A program made the position numbers and the translations under genes. Positions 61,154-64,000 of a DNA stretch of 64,000 nt are shown piece after piece; position 1 is the first letter of the stretch, and the number at the start of each line of letters is the position of its first letter. Under the pieces are notes generated by a model. The model saw nothing but the letters and a program-made list of their open reading frames with translations. It made no database searches and was not told where the DNA came from. Origin of the DNA: Osmia lignaria lignaria (taxonomy: Eukaryota > Arthropoda > Insecta > Hymenoptera > Megachilidae); the NCBI RefSeq assembly GCF_051020975.1, contig NC_135038.1, positions 9,298,001 through 9,362,000 of the forward strand, in the 5' to 3' direction.

Positions 61154-62158
61154 ATGGCCGCGGAGCGCGGTCGTGCACCTGTGATGACAGCACGTGCTAC
61201 AGCTGAGTGGCGGTTTCCTTCTCGGAAAAGTGAGTATAATACCATTATAAAAGTGTTTACGGTTTCTTTAGATATACCTAAAGTTCATCTATTGTCGTGA
61301 CGATTATGTGTTGCGATTCGTTCCGTGAAAAGCCACGGATTATCAACGCGTTACCGCGTTGTTTTCTATTTATTCGATGCTCGCACGTGTGCCGCCAACG
61401 CTGCAATAATAAATTGTAGATCGGTAATTAACCTTGGTAGAGAGTTGCGTTTGTTGATAAGAGACGCTTATCACGCATAACATAGAAACGTTCCGTTGGG
61501 GAAATCGTATTCCAGCTATGTATGCAAGCATTCTTCGTTAAAGCATCGCTCGGAACGGAGCGGAGTTGTGTTTGCAATACTAACCTAACCCTTTATCCAT
61601 GTACGTATGTCGGAGCATCGTTAACTGGCACGCCATAATACGTAAAGAGGATTTGAATACAAGGAATACGGTGTAAGGAACAATATGTGTATTATCTCAG
61701 TGCTTTGTTCTGTTAAAATTTTCATTATTCTACGGCAATCGGCGACGGCAGTGTATCGCAGTTACGTATCGATTGCGATCGATTGCTCTTATCGATTGCG
61801 ACTGTTGTGTCAATTGCTCTTGCGCGCATTCGAGAGTTAAACGTTTTATTAATTTCACTCTTCGTTTGCTGCAAATATACTATAAAATTCGTATTTTGTT
61901 TAACACAAATAAAACTTTGATTGTTTTACAAGGATTAGTTCAATTCAAATTATATTTTATGAGTACCTGTTTGAATAAATAGTTTGATAAAATTGTAATA
62001 GTAGAAAATGGCGTACATGAAAGGTGTTTGAATATTTTTAGTATTAATAAAGTAAGTGTTCTGATTTGTTTGAATGACATCAATATTCTTAATATTTCAG
62101 GTGAAGGTGATTGGAGGGGAAGGAAGGTGCTGCTCTGATCTCAGGAGGTCCTGATAGG
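61154..62158 (+). ncRNA. Two exon-like blocks of an unidentified plus-strand transcript (5' UTR or lncRNA)
   Basis: Block 1 ends at a strong donor (GGAAAA|GTGAGT) at 61,229. Block 2 (62,101-62,158) is framed by TTAATATTTCAG and GG|GTGAGTG. Joined, an ATG at 61,154 gives only a 37-codon frame that stops inside block 2, so the pair is unlikely to encode a normal protein. It may be 5' UTR exons of a gene continuing right, past and over the E(spl) gene, or a lncRNA sharing the CFAP210 promoter. Between the blocks, the word ATCGATTGC occurs three times (61,768-61,799). Confidence 0.4.
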
Positions 62159-62423
62159 GTGAGTGATCTTTAACTTTCAATTCTTCTACAAGGTTAACAA
62201 ACCTGTTAATTACAAAATTATTCAAAACATGAAATACTTATCACCTAATAATTCTGATTAACTGATACAATTCCAAGGACGCAATATTTCATTTGCAACT
62301 ATGCATTATTAGAATATATTAAAAAATTAATTATACAAATGTAGGAATATCTATATTGATTATGGTAATAGAAAATGGCAAATAGGATAAATTTTAGAAC
62401 AAAAATTTTATCAATGAAACATG

Positions 62424-62429
62424 TTTATT
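62424..62429 (-). terminator. Candidate poly(A) signal for the E(spl)/HES gene
   Basis: AATAAA on the minus strand, about 740 bases past the stop. It bounds a 3' UTR that contains three K boxes and one Brd box. Confidence 0.5.
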
Positions 62430-62466
62430 AAAAATCTAGCATAATTTTCCTACGTCTACAGTAAAT

Positions 62467-62998
62467 ATCACAGGTACCACGTTTCTTTATCACAATATCC
62501 TCTGCTCGGCCATATACACAAGCAGTCGTCAGTTTCCGATCATTAAACAATCGCGTCGAATCTATAATTCATTGGCCGAGAAGATTCTTATATAACAACG
62601 CATTTGGCGGGAAAACGAATCGACATTTGTATTCGAATCCCTTTGCCGCCAAAATGGACAAAATAAAAACTTTCTCGATAGAACTTATGAAATAAACAAT
62701 AGAAAATTCTAACCTTCAAGTAAATTAAAGCTTCGAGCCGCATCCTTGTATGCGGGCATGTCGTTACATCGAGATCCTACTAATACAACGCTCAATTAAC
62801 ATGTACAATCTATGCCCTAACGGACGAAGATATTACAATAGAGAGAAGAAAAAAAAGAGAACAGATAAGTTTCTTTCACTTCGAGTGTCTTGAGCAAAAT
62901 TTTAAGTCTATCCTTCGAACCATCCCGTCCGAATCGAAATCCTCTTCTCCGTCACGACGTTCGTCTCGAGGATGCGCGAGTAACTCGCTCAGATCACA
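62467..62998 (-). promoter_or_regulatory. K-box and Brd-box motifs in the E(spl) 3' UTR
   Basis: On the transcript strand, K boxes (TGTGAT) occur at 62,993-62,998, 62,489-62,494 and 62,467-62,472. A Brd box (AGCTTTA) lies at 62,726-62,732. In Drosophila these elements mark 3' UTRs of Enhancer-of-split and Bearded genes and are targets of miR-2/13-type and miR-4/79-type seeds. I saw no GY box (GTCTTCC) here. Confidence 0.65.
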
Positions 62999-63168
62999 GA
63001 GAAAATTGCAACACCGGTAAATGGTTCTTCCACGAGACGGACCAGTTCTCTCCGTCCATCAATGGTCATTCCCTCTTCGCGACCGGCGATCCAACCTGTA
63101 CCGGTCTTGAGAACTCGGTTCACCGGGTACGACGGCTTTGCCCGTTCAAGTCCCTTGGCCGATACCCA

Positions 63169-63925
63169 TTACCAGGGTCTCCAGATCGGCTCGTTGGGTT
63201 TGGCGACCTGTAGAAGACCTTGGTGGCTCTGCGAGATGCCCTCGACGTCCGTTCGCACCGGAGAAGGTTGACTGGAGGCCGGAGTCAGAGGCATGGAGTA
63301 TTCGTCCGAGCTCAGTTCGCTGCTGGATGATGGAGAAGATTGAGGCGCTGCCACGTGGATGGTCAAAGGTCCAGTTTTGTCCATGGAGTTCAGTTTGTGT
63401 CCCAAGTGGGTCATCAGTTTGGTTCCCAGAGCGACGTCGACGCCGGGAGTGGCTGCTAGACAACGGCTGACTTCGTTGGCGCAATGCGTGTACCCAGCTC
63501 TGAAGCGATCAGCGTCGATCACCGGGTTCGCGGAAAGTCTTTGCTGCCTTTGGAGTTTGTGAAGATGACGGACGGTCAGCTCCAGGATGTCAGCCTTCTC
63601 CAGTTTAGCAACGTTCTCACCGTCGCCTGCCAGAGCAGTCACCATCAGGTCCTTCAGTTCGTCCAGGCACCGGTTGATCCTTGCCCGACGTTTGCGTTCA
63701 AGCATAGGTTTCATCACCTGAGAATTTGAAAATAAGGAACCATTGTAGAATACTATTGAAGAATCTCCAATTGGCGGGAAGAATTTAAGGAAGTCAAGAT
63801 CGAATCTGCCGGGAGGATGAGAAATGGATATGTCTTCTGAAGACGCTTACCTTTCTGTATTGATAAGTCCTGGATATAGGCTGCTCCTGTCCATCGATCA
63901 TCATCATTTGCTCGTGCATCTGCAT
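63169..63925 (-). CDS. Enhancer-of-split/HES-family bHLH-Orange repressor, 207 aa
   Basis: Notch-responsive transcriptional repressor in the nucleus that recruits Groucho. There are two exons: 63,851-63,925 (25 codons, phase 0) and 63,169-63,717. The start codon gives MQMHEQMMMIDGQEQ; an internal ATG two codons later is an alternative. The basic region has the family proline (VMKPMLERKRRARINRCLDE, from residue 26) and runs into the helix-loop-helix ending near residue 86 (LEKADILELTVRHLHKL). The Orange domain is at about 92-135 (RAGYTHCANEVSRCL). A Ser/Pro-rich linker follows at about 150-180, and the last four residues are WRPW, the Groucho-binding tetrapeptide. It resembles insect E(spl) m-beta/m-gamma type proteins; the exact member cannot be told. 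Confidence 0.95.
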
Positions 63926-64000
63926 GATTAATCCTTTAATAGATGATCACACACCGATAAACTGCACTGATTGCCGCGTTAATCACACTTAAAGTCTCTG
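63926..64000 (-). other. 5' UTR or proximal upstream sequence of the E(spl)/HES gene
   Basis: Only 75 bases remain before the window edge. No Su(H) site (GTGGGAA) or TATA box is visible in them. The promoter lies outside. Confidence 0.5.

Noticed and set aside
63146..63729. Four additional frames over the E(spl) gene
   Set aside because: They are shadows of the high-GC bHLH coding exon in other frames.
1..64000. tRNA, rRNA, CRISPR, operon or phage features
   Set aside because: No cloverleaf with A and B boxes, no rRNA-like blocks, no regularly spaced direct repeats with unique spacers, and gene structure is clearly spliced and eukaryotic.

Overview
The window is animal nuclear DNA from an insect, most likely a hymenopteran and probably a bee. 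The base composition is AT-rich, the introns are short with GT-AG ends, intergenic spans are long, and the encoded proteins are clear insect homologues. I found no bacterial, phage, organellar or CRISPR signatures, no rRNA and no tRNA. Genes were reconstructed by joining exons by hand. For each multi-exon gene the splice phases were checked, and every coding length below is a multiple of three. Layout, left to right. Positions 1-27,338 are almost gene-free. They hold AT-rich spacer, several GC-richer islands, minisatellite and tandem-duplicated sequence, a small inverted-repeat element and copies of two dispersed repeat families. One convincing candidate is an orphan minus-strand first coding exon at 22,147-22,300, which would make much of the left part a giant intron. 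Positions 27,339-29,724 (minus) hold a 704-residue membrane-type protein of a family with no known function, probably DUF4781. Divergent from it, 31,366-40,379 (plus) is calsyntenin (Cals), 951 residues, followed by what may be a 4.4-kb 3' UTR. Positions 46,098-49,270 (minus) hold dymeclin, 11 exons, 685 residues, with one GC-AG intron. Divergent from dymeclin, 50,311-54,346 (plus) is an IQCH homologue of 991 residues. Positions 54,596-55,946 (plus) and 56,111-57,799 (minus) hold two mitochondrial carriers of the oxoglutarate/malate type. They are arranged tail to tail and have identical intron phases. Positions 58,417-60,695 (minus) hold a coiled-coil axonemal protein, best matched to CFAP210, 552 residues. 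Positions about 61,154-62,158 hold two exon-like blocks of an unidentified plus-strand transcript. Positions 63,169-63,925 (minus) hold an Enhancer-of-split/HES bHLH-Orange repressor ending in WRPW, whose 3' UTR carries K boxes and a Brd box. How the genes relate: this is a eukaryotic neighbourhood, not an operon. Calsyntenin (neuronal kinesin cargo adaptor), dymeclin (Golgi organisation) and E(spl) (Notch target) are unrelated in pathway. However, IQCH, the two carriers and CFAP210 form a compact run (50.3-60.7 kb) of genes whose families are linked to sperm or cilia, or are divergent copies of a housekeeping carrier. That makes a shared testis expression domain a reasonable hypothesis. I found no wholly new biological system. 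The most unusual points are the carrier pair, the GC-AG intron, the half-degenerate second kinesin-binding motif in calsyntenin, the orphan exon beside the gene desert, and the fold-back repeat family.
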